From Patescibacteria group bacterium (GTDB lineage Bacteria > Patescibacteriota > Minisyncoccia > Minisyncoccales > UBA5738), in the NCBI GenBank assembly GCA_022710775.1, contig JAKLGH010000012.1, positions 1 through 32,079 on the forward strand: DNA of 32,079 nt. The letters are read 5' to 3'. The notes beneath the pieces are model-generated. The model was not told where the DNA came from. It made no database searches and saw nothing but the letters and a program-made list of their open reading frames with translations. The first letter of the stretch is position 1. Each line of letters starts with the position of its first letter. A program made the position numbers and the translations under genes. Shown here piece by piece: positions 1-8,166 of the stretch.

Positions 1-24
1 TGTTTTTGCCATGCTTATTGCCAT

Positions 25-47
25 GCGGCCAGCTTAACGCTGGCCGC
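25..47. repeat. Perfect 9-bp palindrome (hairpin)
   Basis: GCGGCCAGC (25-33) and GCTGGCCGC (39-47) are exact reverse complements around a 5-nt loop. No T-run follows on either strand, so it is not a clear intrinsic terminator. It sits upstream of the promoter at 86-113 and may end or punctuate a gene lying outside the window. Confidence 0.5.
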
Positions 48-85
48 GGAAACCGCCAAATGTGCGTACACATTACCATTGATAT

Positions 86-113
86 TTGACAAAAATGAAA
101 ATTAATATATAAT
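86..113 (+). promoter_or_regulatory. Consensus sigma70-type promoter
   Basis: TTGACA at 86-91 and TATAAT at 108-113, both perfect consensus, with a 16-nt spacer. Transcription should begin near 120, at or just before the GTG at 121, so the mRNA would be leaderless or nearly so. Confidence 0.8.
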
Positions 114-120
114 ATAGTCG

Positions 121-459
121 GTGATTGCTATTAAAAGAATTGATATACTGCGGGCTTTAGAAAAACAGTTTATACCTGTAACGGCAGGAATCGTAATTGT
201 TCTTATCTGCGGAGGAATGTTATATATGCATCTTTACCCAGCCTCCTCGAATCCCAATGCCCGTGGCTCGGTAGTCGAACCGGTAAAATGGGATGAGAAT
301 ACATATTATTTCGCCGCGGCGGGCCCATCTTGGCCGGTGTCTAAAAAAGCTTTCTTCGATAAGCATCCGGAGCTGAAGTTTGTCGGCGCTAGCCCCGACA
401 ATACCGGACAACACGGCACTCAATTAGGCACATGGCTGTACGTGAAGCCAAAGCAATGA
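121..459 (+). CDS. Small single-pass membrane protein, unknown function
   Basis: This is a 112-aa protein I do not recognise. Residues about 17-38 (VTAGIVIVLICGGMLYMHLY) form one strongly hydrophobic segment after a short basic N-terminus (IKRIDILR, EKQ). This predicts an N-in membrane anchor with about 70 residues outside. The exposed part is short and polar and ends TWLYVKPKQ. The GTG at 121 is chosen because it lies about 7 nt past the -10 box. There is no Shine-Dalgarno, so it would be a leaderless start. The stop codon TGA is built into the first arm of the terminator at 458-480, so this is a self-contained one-gene transcription unit. Reality of the gene is supported by the promoter and terminator; function is unknown. 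Confidence 0.6.
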   Translation: MIAIKRIDILRALEKQFIPVTAGIVIVLICGGMLYMHLYPASSNPNARGSVVEPVKWDENTYYFAAAGPSWPVSKKAFFDKHPELKFVGASPDNTGQHGTQLGTWLYVKPKQ

Positions 460-480
460 TCCCAAAAGGGGATCTTTTTT
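458..480 (+). terminator. Intrinsic terminator overlapping the stop codon
   Basis: GATCCC (458-463), AAAA loop, GGGGATC (468-474), then T6 (475-480). It lies directly at the end of the 121-459 gene. Confidence 0.85.
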
Positions 481-637
481 GTTGCCGCCGATACTTGCGG
501 CAGTTTATGGGAAAGTACGGCGAGCACGCTATTGCGCAACTCCGGTTCTTTTGTTAATGGCTGCCACTTTCTTATTTTTACTGATATTTTACTGAGATAG
601 AAGGTCAAAAATGTGTCAATCCGCCCGAACAAAAACC
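481..637. other. Intergenic stretch without a gene
   Basis: I see no start-supported ORF, promoter or repeat here. A small GCCGC/GCGGC hairpin lies near 484-501. The segment separates the terminator of the 121-459 gene from the terminator of the minus-strand surface protein. Confidence 0.5.
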
Positions 638-663
638 AAAAAACCGCCTTTCAGCGGTTTTTT
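638..663 (-). terminator. Intrinsic terminator of the 691-3000 gene
   Basis: AAAAAACCGC (638-647), 6-nt loop, GCGGTTTTTT (654-663). Read on the minus strand, the hairpin runs into a T-rich stretch just downstream of the minus-strand gene's stop. It is symmetrical enough to work in both directions. Confidence 0.75.
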
Positions 664-690
664 GTCATAATTAGCGATTTATCCGGTAAA

Positions 691-3000
691 CTAATTCTCT
701 CCGCCGAAAGTCCCGGTCGGGTCGGATATGCTGGAGTCGCTCTCCATTTCATCGCCGTCCTGATCCTCAACAGTACCTCCAATCTGCGCCGCATCGCCGA
801 AATCCTCATCAGTGATTTCTATATCGCTGCCGCTGGTCAAGGTAATAGTGAGAATCTTGCCGGTCGAGCTAAGCGCAAGCTTCGATGTAAATTTGCCGCT
901 GTCCTCAACCGAACCCATGTCAAAGGAAGCAATTCCCTTGATCGTCACTTTGCCCGAGGATGAAACGCTCACACCGCCGGTTTCCGAATAGGCAACTCCG
1001 GTTACCGTTTCTCCCTCATCGAGATCGTCGTTGACCGATTCCGGATCGATTGGTTCGTTGAAAGTGATGGAGATGTAATCTCCGACGTCGATATAGCCTT
1101 CGTCTCCGCCGTCGTATACGCGGATGGAAAAAATGTAGGGAGAATCGTCGTCAAAACTGCCGCCAAACGTGCCTCTAGGATAAAATATGCCCGAATCATA
1201 CTTCATCGCGTTACGGTTTAAATCCTCGACAACGCCGCCCAGTTGATCTGCGCGGCCAAAATTTTCATCACTGATTTCAATCGAAGCGCCGCTTTCTAAC
1301 GTTATTCTTAAAATCTCTCCGTTTGAGCTTAAAGAAATTCTGACATTAAAATCGCCCGAGTCTTCCACCGATCCCGTGTCAAAAGACGCAATATTTTCAA
1401 TTGTGACTTTTCCTGTTCCGGAAACGCTCACGCCGCCGGTTTCCCAATAATCGACAACTTCGATGTAGCCGCCTTCGACCAAATCATCATTAACCGATTC
1501 CGGATCGATTGGTTCGTTGAAAGTGATGGAGATGTAATCTCCGACGTCGATATAGCCTTCGTCTCCGCCGTCGTATACGCGGATGGAGGAAATGTAGGGA
1601 GAATCGTCGTCATCATAAATATCCTTTCCGCCGAAAGTTCCTGTCGGGTCATTGATACTGGAATCCCATTTCATTTCATTGCCATGCCTGTTTTCTATCG
1701 TGCCACCTACCTGAGCCGCATCATCGAAACTCTCGTTTCTGATTTTGATCTCGCTGCCGCTGGTAAGGGTAATTGTCAAAACCCTGCCATTCGAACTTAA
1801 AGCTTCCTTGGCAACAAAATCGCCCGAGTCTTCCACCGATCCCATGTCGAAGAAGGCAATATCCCTGACAGCTACCGTACCGGAGGATGAAACGCTCACG
1901 CCGCCGGTTTCCCAGTAATCGATGCCCCTAACGTAGTCTCCTTCGTCCAAATTCCTGTTGACCGATTCCGGATCGATTGGTTCGTTGAAAGTGATGGAGA
2001 TGTAATCTCCGACGTCGATATAGCCTTCGTCTCCGCCGTCGTATACGCGGATGGAGGAAATGTAGGGAGAATCGTCGTCATTCCCGTTTTCCCTCCCGAA
2101 AGTTCCTTTCAAATTATTAATCTTAACATTTGCAAGTACTGAGTTCCCGTATTCGTCTTCTATTATACCTCCAGCCTGGCGAGCGTTGGTAAAATTCTCG
2201 TTTCTGATTTCGATATCGCTGCCGCTGGTCAAGGTAATAGTGAGAATCTTGCCGGTCGAGCTAAGCGCAAGCTTCGATGTAAATTTGCCGCTGTCCTCAA
2301 CCGAACCCATGTCAAAGGAAGCAATTCCCTTGATCGTTACCTTTCCGGCCGAAGAAACGCTCACGCCGCCGGTTTCCCAGTAATCGATGCCCCTAACGTA
2401 GTCTCCTTCGTCCAAATTCCTGTTGACCGATTCCGGATCGATTGGTTCGTTGAAAGTGATGGAGATGTAATCTCCGACGTCGATATAGCCTTCGTCTCCG
2501 CCGTCGTATACGCGGATGGAGGAAATGAAGGGTGCGCCGCTTTCAGGCTGATAATAATTAAGTAATTGCTGAAGTGAAGCGATCTGTGCTTTTAGCGCTT
2601 CGATCCTGGCAGAAAGAATCGAATATGCGTCTTGAGAAGCCCTGGCGGACCTAAGATTGTTAAACAATGTCTTTGTCGAGTTGCCCGCGTATCCCGTGCC
2701 GGGAAGGCCATGAGCAACTTGAAATTTGGCTAGCGCGGTTCTTGTGGCATAACCAAAAAACAATGTTTCCGAACCGTATGATCCCGGCCCGGACAAAGCT
2801 ACCGGATAACCGTTCTCGTTCAAATACCGCTGCAAGCTTCTGACATCTTCTCCGACCGATCCAAAGCTTATATTCCTGAATAACAGCGGGGGAAGAGATT
2901 CCGCTTCCGCAATTCCACATGCCGGAACAAATGCAAAATACATCAGCAACAGACAAGCCGTTGCGGCGTTGATAAGTTTTGTTGTGATTTTGTTTGACAT
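691..3000 (-). CDS. Secreted PG-binding protein with four Big_5/SbsA-like Ig repeats (paralog A)
   Basis: A 769-aa secreted protein. Residues 1-34 look like a signal peptide (hydrophobic ACLLLMYFAFVPACG, then AEAES). Residues ~45-115 are a PG_binding_1 domain of the CPR type (VRSLQRYLNENGYPVALSGPG, FFGYATRTALAKFQ). Residues ~125-148 are a short coiled coil (ARIEALKAQIASLQQLL). Four repeats of about 150 residues follow (starting near 157, 311, 468 and 620). Each opens with a SSIRVYDGGDEGYIDVGD segment and carries ISITFNEPIDPESVN, like the bacterial Ig-like Big_5/SbsA family, and each ends near PTGTFGG. Asp-rich linkers (NDDDSP, DDDDSP) join them; acidic DGGDEG turns suggest metal binding (inference). 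It should anchor to peptidoglycan and display a stalk. Repeats are almost identical at DNA level, a sign of recombination. It is a paralog of the gene at 3278-5602. No Shine-Dalgarno is visible. Confidence 0.85.
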   Translation of the reverse strand: MSNKITTKLINAATACLLLMYFAFVPACGIAEAESLPPLLFRNISFGSVGEDVRSLQRYLNENGYPVALSGPGSYGSETLFFGYATRTALAKFQVAHGLPGTGYAGNSTKTLFNNLRSARASQDAYSILSARIEALKAQIASLQQLLNYYQPESGAPFISSIRVYDGGDEGYIDVGDYISITFNEPIDPESVNRNLDEGDYVRGIDYWETGGVSVSSAGKVTIKGIASFDMGSVEDSGKFTSKLALSSTGKILTITLTSGSDIEIRNENFTNARQAGGIIEDEYGNSVLANVKINNLKGTFGRENGNDDDSPYISSIRVYDGGDEGYIDVGDYISITFNEPIDPESVNRNLDEGDYVRGIDYWETGGVSVSSSGTVAVRDIAFFDMGSVEDSGDFVAKEALSSNGRVLTITLTSGSEIKIRNESFDDAAQVGGTIENRHGNEMKWDSSINDPTGTFGGKDIYDDDDSPYISSIRVYDGGDEGYIDVGDYISITFNEPIDPESVNDDLVEGGYIEVVDYWETGGVSVSGTGKVTIENIASFDTGSVEDSGDFNVRISLSSNGEILRITLESGASIEISDENFGRADQLGGVVEDLNRNAMKYDSGIFYPRGTFGGSFDDDSPYIFSIRVYDGGDEGYIDVGDYISITFNEPIDPESVNDDLDEGETVTGVAYSETGGVSVSSSGKVTIKGIASFDMGSVEDSGKFTSKLALSSTGKILTITLTSGSDIEITDEDFGDAAQIGGTVEDQDGDEMESDSSISDPTGTFGGEN
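1033..2528. repeat. Four near-identical ~100-bp repeats inside paralog A
   Basis: Copies start near 1033, 1493, 1960 and 2425. Each encodes the opening segment of an Ig repeat (IRVYDGGDEGYIDVGDYISI plus TFNEPIDPESVN). They are identical by eye over about 95 bp apart from a few positions at the first copy's edge. For the copies at 1960 and 2425 the identity extends roughly 70 bp further, starting near 1888 and 2356. Confidence 0.85.
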
Positions 3001-3221
3001 TTGGCTTTAATAATTGTTAAGAACGCTAAACAATTGGCTATTGCAACTCATTACCTTTATCGCACGACGATAATTGATCTAAAGGTAAGCCAAACTGTCT
3101 TAGTCGACCATACGCGTTCATTCGATAATATATTATTTTCACAATATAATATTGCGCGGGAAAAATGCAAGCATTTTTCTAAAATCTCTGCTTAATATAA
3201 ACGCACAAAATATCTGGCGTT
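3001..3221. other. AT-rich intergenic region between the two paralogs
   Basis: No convincing gene is seen. The start of the 691-3000 gene lies at its left end, but I could not find a good -35/-10 pair for it on the minus strand. AT-rich runs at 3123-3152 could hold a promoter further upstream. Confidence 0.4.
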
Positions 3222-3252
3222 AAAAAAAAGACCGCCATAAGGGGCCTTTTTT
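3222..3252 (-). terminator. Intrinsic terminator of the 3278-5602 gene
   Basis: On the minus strand, AAAGGCC pairs with GGTCTTT (one G-T pair) around an inner CC/GG, followed by a T8 run (plus-strand A8 at 3222-3229). It lies 25 nt past the stop. Confidence 0.6.
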
Positions 3253-3277
3253 TATTACTTGCTGCTATCAGCCAAAC

Positions 3278-5602
3278 TTAATCATCTCCGCCGAAAGTCC
3301 CGGTCGGGTCGGATATGCTGGAGTCGCTCTCCATTTCATCGCCGTCCTGATCCTCAACAGTACCTCCAATCTGCGCCGCATCGCTGAAATCCTCATCATC
3401 GATCTCTAAATCGCTGCCGCTGGTCAAGGTAATAGTGAGAATCTTGCCGGTCGAGCTAAGCGCAAGCTTTGATGTAAATTTGCCGCTGTCCTCAACCGAA
3501 CCCATGTCAAAGGAAGCAATTCCCTTGATCGTCACTTTGCCCGAGGATGAAACGCTCACACCGCCGGTTTCCGAATAGGCAACTCCGGTTACCGTTTCTC
3601 CCTCATCGAGATCGTCGTTGACCGATTCCGGATCGATGGCTTCGCTGAAAGTAATAGCGATCGAATCTTTGGTGTCGATGTATCCTTCTTCACCGCCGTC
3701 GCTGATCTTGATCGTTGAAATATAAGGTCCGTCATTGCTCGAACTTCCTCCGCCGAAAGTCCCGGTCGGGTCGGATATGCTGGAGTCGCTCTCCATTTCA
3801 TCGCCGTCAAGGTCTTCCACGATTCCGCCAATCTGCTGGCCATCGTCAAAATCTTCGTCCTCGATCCCGATATCGTCCCCGTCAAACAGAGTAACCGTTA
3901 AAATTTTACCCGTAGAGTTTAGGCTTAACTTAACATCAAAATCCCCGGATTCATCAACCTCTCCCATGCTGAATGAGGCAATGCCCTCGACCGTTACTTT
4001 GCCGGCCGAAGAAACGCTCACTCCGCCGACCGACCAGTAATCCACATCTTCAACGGTTTCTCCCTCGTCGAGATCGTCGTTGACCGATTCCGGATCAATG
4101 GCTTCGCTGAAAGTGATGGTCAGATAATCGCCAACGTCGACTTGGTCTTCGTCCCCGCCGTCAGAAACTTTGATCGAAGAAATATATGGTCCTTCTTCAT
4201 CGTCATCGTCTCCGTTCTCATCGCCGCCGAAAGTCCCGGACGGGTCGTCAATATTGCTGTCGTATTCCATTTCGTTGCCATCCTTATCTTCGATCGTGCC
4301 GCCGCTTTGGGTGGCATTGTCAAAATCCTCATCGGTGATATCGATATCGCTGCCGCTCGTTAAAGTAACGGTCAAAATTTTACCCGTCGAATTAAGAGCG
4401 ATCTTGGAAGTGAATTTTCCCTCATTCTCAACCGATCCCATGTCAAAAGTAGCAATATCCTTAATCGTCACTGTTCCGCCGGATGAAACGCTCACTCCGC
4501 CGGTTTTTGTCGATGAAATGCTGCTCACGGTTTCTCCCTCGTCGAGATCGTCGTTGACCGATTCCGGATCAATGGCTTCGCTGAAAGTGATGGCGATCGA
4601 ATCGCCAATATCAATATATCCCTCGTCGCCGCCGTCCGAAACTTTAATCGCGGAAATTTCGGGCCCGTCTCCGTCATTATCGTCATCATCGTCATCGTCA
4701 TCGCCCTTTTCCCCGCCAAAAGTGCCAGTGGGCTCATCAATGCTGGAATCGCTTTTCATTTCATTTCCGTCTTTGTCTTCAATCGACCCTCCAATTTGGG
4801 CGGCGCTGCTAAAATCCTCGCTCTTAATCTTAACGTCATCGCCTCCGGTGATGGTTATGGTCAGTATCTTGCCGGTAGAGCTAAGCGCAAGTTTGGATTT
4901 GAAATTCTCCGAATCCTCAACCGAACCCATGTCAAAGGAAGCAATTCCCTTGATCGTAACTTTGCCGGCCGAAGATAAGCTCACGCCGCCGACCTCCGAA
5001 TAGGCAACTCCGGTTACGGTTTCTCCCTCGTCGAGATCGTCGTTGACCGATTCCGGATCGATAGCTTCGCTGAAAGTGATGGAGATGTAATCTCCTTCAT
5101 CAATATAATCTTCATCGCCTCCGTCAGCGACTTTAATCGATGAAATACTGGGAGCCGTTTCGTCGCCCATGCTGTCGAGCAGCGCCTGCAGCGCGGCGAT
5201 TTGCTTCTGTAAGTCTTGAATCTTAGCTAATAAAACGGCGTTCGATTCTCCGCCGCTCAATAATGCCCTGGTCTGGCTACCGCAATAACCGGTTGCGGGC
5301 AATCCGTTGGCGGCTTGGTAATTCATTAAAGCGGCTTTCGTGGCGAATCCAAAACGCGCGGTTTCGCTCCCGGGCGAGCCCGGACCGGCCAGCGCCACTT
5401 TGTAGCCGATGCTGTTCAAATACTTTTGCAGGCTTCTAACGTCTTCCCCGATCGAGCCAACCGTGAGATCCCTGCTTATTTGCAGCCCCGATTCCGCTTT
5501 TGCCGTATTTATCGCCAAAACGGCGGCAAACACCGCAACAAGCGCGAAGCATAAAACAAAAACCGATAGCTTTTTAAAACTTTCTTTTTTATTGTTTGTC
5601 AT
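3278..5602 (-). CDS. Secreted PG-binding protein with four Big_5/SbsA-like Ig repeats (paralog B)
   Basis: A 774-aa paralog of the 691-3000 protein with the same order of parts. Residues 1-37 are a signal peptide (basic MTNNKKESFKK, long hydrophobic core, then AKAES). Residues ~48-115 are a PG_binding_1 domain (VRSLQKYLNSIGYKVALAGPG, ARFGFATKAALMNYQ). Residues ~122-144 are a coiled coil. Ig-like repeats begin near 151, 313, 471 and 625. A poly-Asp run lies in the linker at ~302-309, and DDDDEE in the next linker. Paralog B has SEAIDPESVN where A has NEPIDPESVN. The last repeat is nearly the same DNA as the last repeat of paralog A, although the other repeats differ more. The protein is probably a cell-wall-attached surface stalk or adhesin; the Ig-like fold assignment is from motif similarity only. 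A leader of about 128 nt precedes it. Confidence 0.85.
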   Translation of the reverse strand: MTNNKKESFKKLSVFVLCFALVAVFAAVLAINTAKAESGLQISRDLTVGSIGEDVRSLQKYLNSIGYKVALAGPGSPGSETARFGFATKAALMNYQAANGLPATGYCGSQTRALLSGGESNAVLLAKIQDLQKQIAALQALLDSMGDETAPSISSIKVADGGDEDYIDEGDYISITFSEAIDPESVNDDLDEGETVTGVAYSEVGGVSLSSAGKVTIKGIASFDMGSVEDSENFKSKLALSSTGKILTITITGGDDVKIKSEDFSSAAQIGGSIEDKDGNEMKSDSSIDEPTGTFGGEKGDDDDDDDDNDGDGPEISAIKVSDGGDEGYIDIGDSIAITFSEAIDPESVNDDLDEGETVSSISSTKTGGVSVSSGGTVTIKDIATFDMGSVENEGKFTSKIALNSTGKILTVTLTSGSDIDITDEDFDNATQSGGTIEDKDGNEMEYDSNIDDPSGTFGGDENGDDDDEEGPYISSIKVSDGGDEDQVDVGDYLTITFSEAIDPESVNDDLDEGETVEDVDYWSVGGVSVSSAGKVTVEGIASFSMGEVDESGDFDVKLSLNSTGKILTVTLFDGDDIGIEDEDFDDGQQIGGIVEDLDGDEMESDSSISDPTGTFGGGSSSNDGPYISTIKISDGGEEGYIDTKDSIAITFSEAIDPESVNDDLDEGETVTGVAYSETGGVSVSSSGKVTIKGIASFDMGSVEDSGKFTSKLALSSTGKILTITLTSGSDLEIDDEDFSDAAQIGGTVEDQDGDEMESDSSISDPTGTFGGDD
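3288..3637. repeat. 350-bp near-identical segment shared with 701-1050
   Basis: Positions 701-1050 and 3288-3637 align without indels (offset 2587). By eye there are only about six differences, mostly in a short patch (near 809-820 and 3396-3407). Both encode the C-terminal Ig repeat of the two paralogs. Confidence 0.85.
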
Positions 5603-5730
5603 TTTTTTTTGTTTTTTTATTTACCGCCGCAGCATCCGCTGCCGATGGTCTCGATATTAATGCCTAACACCAAAACGAACCGGTGCGGCGATCAGTCGAC
5701 CCAAACTTCAGGGTTAGATCCCTTTTGTAT
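5603..5730 (-). ncRNA. Putative structured 5' leader of paralog B
   Basis: The predicted transcript starts near 5730, giving a leader of about 128 nt. It contains a hairpin ACCC/GGGT (plus 5699-5714). It also holds a two-step stem: GCC/GGC (5687-5689 with 5662-5664) closing CACC/GGTG (5682-5685 with 5668-5671). There is no Shine-Dalgarno near the ATG. I matched it to no known riboswitch from memory. Confidence 0.35.
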
Positions 5731-5736
5731 TTATTA

Positions 5737-5765
5737 TATATAAAAACGTTAAAAAAATCTTTCAA
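5737..5765 (-). promoter_or_regulatory. Promoter of paralog B
   Basis: On the minus strand, TTGAAA (plus 5760-5765) and TATATA (plus 5737-5742) are 17 nt apart. A TATAAT overlaps a few bases further down (plus 5733-5738). Confidence 0.55.
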
Positions 5766-5821
5766 TTATCCTGTTTACCGCGATAAAATCTTACAATAAC
5801 CGGTAATTTTTCGCAAATCAC

Positions 5822-5869
5822 AATGTCTATATTAATCTATATTAATCTATATTAAAATGTCTATATTAA
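5822..5869. repeat. 10-bp tandem repeat TCTATATTAA
   Basis: Three direct copies at 5826-5855 and a fourth at 5860-5869 after AATG; AATG also precedes the first copy. The array lies in the divergent intergenic region between the surface protein (minus) and the phosphotransferase operon (plus). It could be a regulator-binding array or simple slippage. Confidence 0.8.
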
Positions 5870-5908
5870 AAAATAGCTGGAACCTGCAATTACGCCGAAA
5901 AAATTGAT

Positions 5909-5937
5909 TTGAAAATCCTTATCGAATCGGATACATT
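5909..5937 (+). promoter_or_regulatory. Likely promoter of the split phosphotransferase operon
   Basis: TTGAAA (5909-5914), 17-nt spacer, TACATT (5932-5937). Transcription would start about 14 nt before the ATG at 5958. No Shine-Dalgarno is seen. Confidence 0.45.
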
Positions 5938-5957
5938 TAATACAATAAGCATCAACC

Positions 5958-7169
5958 ATGGATAAATACGTTCTTTTCACCGCTGCCGATTTTCCGGCTT
6001 TTTTGGCCGAACTCGCCATGTTTGGCGGATACGGAGATTTAATATTTTTGCACGACCGCTTTTCAGGCGGACTTTATATCCTGGCGGACAAAGAAAAGAA
6101 AATGGCCAAGACAGGCCTGAAATTATACGCTAGCCCGAAAGCGGTAGAAAGACTGGTTAAAAAGGGATTTAATCTATCGGAGCGGGTCGAAAAGTTGACA
6201 GCGCTCTACCCGGAAAGCAGTTTTAAAAATCAGACTTCGGCAAAGCTTAGACTTATTTTGTTCGAATATTACAAAACCAACATTCCATTCTTAAAAATTT
6301 ATAGTTTTACCGAAGGAATATATTCTTCTTTGATTGACGCGACAATCAGAAATTTCATTTTTAAATCCATTAAAGATAAAGAGCAAGCCGCGCGCGCGTT
6401 CACGGCACTATTGAACCCAAGCAATCAAAAAACCGTCGCTATCGAAAGGGAAGAAATCTTGCATAAAACGGCAGCGCCCCAGCTCATAATCGACCTGTGC
6501 TCCTCGGTCCGTAAAATGGGTAGCGCCAAATTCATCCTGCGCTCCACCGTGAACAAAAGCTACGGGTTTTTAACATCTTTATTAAAGGAAATATCCAGAA
6601 GATACTGCCTTTCCCCGGCGCAATGCCAGGCTTGCCGACGCGACGAGGTCATTAAGATATTGGAGGGAAAAACGGTCGATACCGCCGCGATCAACGAACG
6701 GGTAAAATTTTTCGCTGCTTTCATGAAAAAGAACGAACCTAAATTTTTAACCGGACCTTGCGGGCGGAAAACCATAGATAGAATAAAATTCATTATTCCG
6801 GAAAAAGTCACCGAGTTCCGCGGGGATCCGGCCAGCGCCGGCCGCGCAACCGGCGAAGTAATGGTCCTTCCTGTCATCCTGGCCAAGAGCGGACAAGGAT
6901 TGCTTAGGGCAAAGATCAAAAAAATGAAAAAAGGGGATATCCTCGTCGCCAATACTACAGGTCCGGAGATGGTAATGGCTTGTAGAAAGGCGGGGGGAAT
7001 CGTGGCCAACGAAGGAGGAATCAACTCCCACGCCGCAATCGTCTCCCGGGAGCTGGGCATCCCGGGCATTGTGAGCACCAAGATAGCCACGCAGGTTTTG
7101 AAGGACGGGGATATTATCGAGGTGGACGCGGACAACGGGATCGTAAAAATCGTCGAAAAAACACGATAA
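5958..7169 (+). CDS. PEP-utilizing swivel-domain protein (phosphohistidine subunit of a split dikinase-like enzyme)
   Basis: A 403-aa protein. The C-terminal ~115 residues are a PEP-utilizing-enzyme mobile (swivel) domain: GDPASAGRATGEVMV, then KKGDILVANTTGPEMV, then GGINSHAAIVSRELGIP with the phosphocarrier His at about residue 358, and a closing KDGDIIEVDADNGIVKIV. In PEP synthase, PPDK and rifampin phosphotransferase this His shuttles phosphate from the ATP-grasp domain to the acceptor site. The first ~280 residues are mostly helical and unfamiliar, with Cys pairs (CQAC near 225). They do not look like a PEP-binding TIM barrel and may hold the acceptor or substrate site (inference). The partner ATP-grasp protein starts 24 nt downstream, so the pair is probably co-transcribed. 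The usual order, ATP-grasp first, is reversed. Substrate unknown. Confidence 0.75.
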   Translation: MDKYVLFTAADFPAFLAELAMFGGYGDLIFLHDRFSGGLYILADKEKKMAKTGLKLYASPKAVERLVKKGFNLSERVEKLTALYPESSFKNQTSAKLRLILFEYYKTNIPFLKIYSFTEGIYSSLIDATIRNFIFKSIKDKEQAARAFTALLNPSNQKTVAIEREEILHKTAAPQLIIDLCSSVRKMGSAKFILRSTVNKSYGFLTSLLKEISRRYCLSPAQCQACRRDEVIKILEGKTVDTAAINERVKFFAAFMKKNEPKFLTGPCGRKTIDRIKFIIPEKVTEFRGDPASAGRATGEVMVLPVILAKSGQGLLRAKIKKMKKGDILVANTTGPEMVMACRKAGGIVANEGGINSHAAIVSRELGIPGIVSTKIATQVLKDGDIIEVDADNGIVKIVEKTR

Positions 7170-7193
7170 AAAACGCTAAAAATATTTTTAAAT

Positions 7194-8147
7194 ATGATCG
7201 AAAATTATAAATACATCAGGTTTTTTGGCCAAATTTCCGGAAAAGACGCTAAAACCGCCGGGGGCAAAGCGGCAAATTTGGCCCGGCTGGTCCGGGCGGG
7301 CATTCCGGTCCCAAACGGATTCGCGATCCTGGCTCCGGCTTTTCTGGAATTATCAAAGGCTTCCAACATTGGCGAAAAAATAGAAGCGGTTCAAAGCAAA
7401 ATCGACGCCGCCGACGCCAAATCGGTCAAAACAGGATCAGAAGCCATCAAAAGGATTATCATGGCCGCTAATTTGGCGGATTTAGGAATTGAAACGCTGG
7501 CCGCGTTCGCGGCTCTGGGCGCCAAGCTCGTATCGGTGCGCAGTTCGGCTACAAGCGAGGATTCAAAAAGCGATTCCTGGGCAGGCCAGCTTGAAACTAA
7601 TTTAAACGTTGCCAAGCCGGATTTAATCGAAAAGGTTAAAAAAAGCTGGGCATCGTTGTACGGCGAAAGGGCGTTGCAATACGCCGCTGAAAAGAAACTG
7701 GACGGAAAAACCAATTCTGTCGCTGTGATCGTTCAAGCCATGATCAAACCGGAGGTTTCGGGCGTTTGCTTTACGGTCCACCCGGTCACTAATTCCAAAA
7801 AACAAATGGTCATTGAATCCGTCTGGGGCTTGGGCGAAAGCCTGGTCCAAGGCGCGGTTACGCCCGACCGGTATTTGGTAAGCCGGCCGGATCTAACTAT
7901 CCTTGACGTCAATGCCAATAGCCAGGATAAAATGATCGCCAAAACCGCTCGCGGATCCGGTTGGATAAAAGTACCAAAATCCAAACGATTAGCCCAAAAA
8001 TTATCGGGTTTCCAAATCGTGGAATTATGCCGTTTATGCTTAAAAATTGAAAAGCTTTATAAAGCTCCGCAGGATATCGAATGGGCCAGGACCTCGGATG
8101 GATTCTGTATTCTCCAAACCCGGCCGATCACCACTTTTAAAAATTGA
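7194..8147 (+). CDS. PEP synthase/PPDK N-terminal-like ATP-grasp protein
   Basis: A 317-aa protein matching the PPDK_N (PEP/pyruvate-binding ATP-grasp) family over its full length. It has GGKAANLARL (Lys ~25), VRSSATSEDS (Arg ~116) with the SWAGQLETNLNV continuation, GVCFTVHPVT, ESVWGLGESLVQGAVTPD, and the terminal EWA..FCILQTRPI (Arg ~310). These are the nucleotide-binding landmarks of the family, and its end point matches the domain boundary, so it is a stand-alone domain rather than a truncated gene. It should phosphorylate the swivel His of the upstream protein (residue ~358) using ATP. No PEP-binding C-terminal barrel exists in either gene, so a classical PEP synthase is unlikely; an RPH-like transferase is a closer model (inference). 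No Shine-Dalgarno. Confidence 0.8.
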   Translation: MIENYKYIRFFGQISGKDAKTAGGKAANLARLVRAGIPVPNGFAILAPAFLELSKASNIGEKIEAVQSKIDAADAKSVKTGSEAIKRIIMAANLADLGIETLAAFAALGAKLVSVRSSATSEDSKSDSWAGQLETNLNVAKPDLIEKVKKSWASLYGERALQYAAEKKLDGKTNSVAVIVQAMIKPEVSGVCFTVHPVTNSKKQMVIESVWGLGESLVQGAVTPDRYLVSRPDLTILDVNANSQDKMIAKTARGSGWIKVPKSKRLAQKLSGFQIVELCRLCLKIEKLYKAPQDIEWARTSDGFCILQTRPITTFKN

Positions 8148-8166
8148 TGATAATCGCTGGAAAAAT

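Noticed and set aside
4170-5003. Long plus-strand ORF of 277 codons within paralog B
   Set aside because: Antisense shadow of the repeat-coding gene: Ser/Pro-rich, repetitive, and without promoter or Shine-Dalgarno. The minus-strand frame has clear domains.
5822-5869. Replication origin or iterons
   Set aside because: Only four copies of a 10-bp AT-rich word, no DnaA-box cluster (TTATCCACA-type) and no replication gene next to it.
6560-7135. Minus-strand ORF of 191 codons
   Set aside because: It lies opposite the conserved swivel domain; its content (Ser/Pro/Thr-rich) is typical of an antisense shadow.
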